In this document: positions 5,979-6,420 of the stretch, in pieces
How positions within the stretch are numbered: the first letter of the stretch is position 1
Layout: the number at the start of each line of letters is the position of its first letter
Assembly: GCA_010027915.1 (NCBI GenBank)
Contig: RGUG01000079.1
Span: forward strand, 1-6,420
DNA: 6,420 nucleotides
Direction: 5' to 3'
DNA from: a bacterium
Lineage (GTDB): Bacteria > Margulisbacteria > Marinamargulisbacteria > SXXA01
Position numbers and translations under genes: made by a program
Notes under the pieces: generated by a model
Seen by the model: only the letters and a program-made list of their open reading frames with translations
What the model was told of the DNA's origin: nothing
Database searches by the model: none

Positions 5979-6114
5979 GAATGATTCGTATTTTATTTGG
6001 ATCTAAAAATGGTACTTTGAGCCCGTTGCAAAACACCCTTAAAAATCAATGAGGATGGAAGGGGGTATGATTTTTAAGAAGAAAAGCAAAAAAAGGCCTT
6101 TATTTTTATCACAA

Positions 6115-6134
6115 TCTCACATTTTGATGTGAGA
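6115..6134. repeat. Perfect 8-base-pair hairpin
   Basis: TCTCACAT-TTTG-ATGTGAGA pairs completely with a four-base loop. It lies 37 bases past the stop of the minus-strand transposase gene, and on that strand an A/T-rich but not pure T tract follows. It may end transposase transcription or be a subterminal element of that insertion sequence. Confidence 0.5.
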
Positions 6135-6164
6135 AATGGATCAATTGGGCACAGATTTTCCATT

Positions 6165-6179
6165 GGGGCGTTATGCCCC
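6165..6179 (-). terminator. GC hairpin spanning the transposase stop codon
   Basis: GGGGC-GTTAT-GCCCC is a perfect five-pair stem. On the minus strand it contains the GGG GCA TAA end of the transposase gene. No T-run follows, so a terminator role is weakly supported. Confidence 0.25.
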
Positions 6180-6420
6180 GGCATGAAGAGGGGGAGAATG
6201 AATCTGAACCAAGCGCTTCACATTGTGAACAATGGCGTCCATCCATAACGGTAACTGAACGTTGGCTAACCCTCTGTAACGGGCTCTGCGCTCGAACTTG
6301 GAAAAAACGGATTCAAAAGAAGCTCGAACAGCAGAGCCCCATCGATCTAAGTCCTTGTTTTTGCCTTTCATATTGTTTTTGAGAATGGCAGCACTGGAAG
6401 CCCCCCGTTTTTTCATCGCC
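6171..6420 (-). CDS. IS5-family transposase, C-terminal part (cut by window edge)
   Basis: The minus-strand frame is open from base 6420 to TAA at 6171-6173. The Met at 6416 is almost certainly internal. It reads KKRGASSAAILKNNMKGKNK then DLDRWGSAVRASFESVFSKF, ERRARYRGLANVQ and AIVHNVKRLV. This is the C-terminal end of an IS5-type DDE transposase: the Glu of SFESVFSKF sits where the last catalytic Glu is expected, before the Arg/Lys-rich ARYRGL segment. It has no frameshift or stop in the visible 81 residues and differs clearly from the decayed transposase at 2779-3831, so it is a separate element. The enzyme would cut and join its own insertion-sequence ends. The element border beyond the stop lies somewhere in 6000-6170; the inverted repeat cannot be set without the other end. 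Confidence 0.82.
   Translation of the reverse strand, partial: AMKKRGASSAAILKNNMKGKNKDLDRWGSAVRASFESVFSKFERRARYRGLANVQLPLWMDAIVHNVKRLVQIHSPPLHAGA

Larger units (their letters stand above)
5816..6170. other. Gene-free AT-rich stretch with inverted repeats
   Basis: No coding region supported. It begins after the peptidase stop, where only weak stems are seen: AGCC/GGCT at 5847-5859, and a distant pairing of AAAGGCGGC at 5828 with GCCGACCTTT at 5917, which precedes a six-T run. It then holds an AT-rich inverted repeat (5932-5978), a perfect hairpin (6115-6134) and the outer end of the second insertion sequence, whose border I cannot place. Confidence 0.5.

Noticed and set aside
6173..6382. 69-codon plus-strand ORF
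   Set aside because: It lies antisense to the IS5-type transposase C-terminus.
1..6420. CRISPR array, tRNA or rRNA genes
   Set aside because: No regularly spaced repeats and no cloverleaf or rRNA-like sequence were seen.

Overview
The window looks like an accessory, insertion-sequence-rich piece of a Gram-negative (probably proteobacterial) chromosome. A MacB/LolCDE-type ABC transporter, IS5-family transposase relatives and fatty-acid-synthase-like genes point that way. No marker gene fixes the genus.

Left part (1-2750, minus strand): one gene string, read from right to left. It runs: the C-terminal end of a beta-ketoacyl-ACP synthase (KS, broken into three frames); a FabZ-like hotdog protein with the catalytic His replaced by Pro; a short helical, TPR-like protein whose signal peptide lies in another frame; an ABC ATPase; and an FtsX/MacB-like permease that runs off the left edge. 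Start/stop overlaps (ATGA at 468-471 and at 1833-1836) and a 3-base gap show it was built as an operon. The gene mix suggests synthesis of an acyl or polyene-like lipid coupled to its movement through the envelope. The lipid half is visibly decayed, while the ABC half is intact.

Middle (about 2751-3875, plus strand): a badly decayed IS5-family transposase gene. Its start codon and Shine-Dalgarno are still visible at 2763-2781, its stop is at 3829-3831, and frameshifts and stops lie between. It sits exactly where the KS gene loses its 5' part. No KS N-terminus is found on its other side.

Right part (4246-5815, plus strand): two intact genes, visibly more AT-rich than the left operon. The first encodes a membrane-anchored extracytoplasmic protein of unknown function. 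The second encodes a leaderless M23 metallopeptidase with a C-terminal DUF3892-like domain. The pair could be a secreted peptidoglycan hydrolase with a protective partner, but that is inference.

Right edge (6171-6420, minus strand): the C-terminal end of a second, different IS5-family transposase, apparently intact as far as seen. The M23 module is therefore bracketed by two IS relatives. The gene-free stretches 3876-4245 and 5816-6170 hold a perfect 11-base tandem duplication and several inverted repeats.
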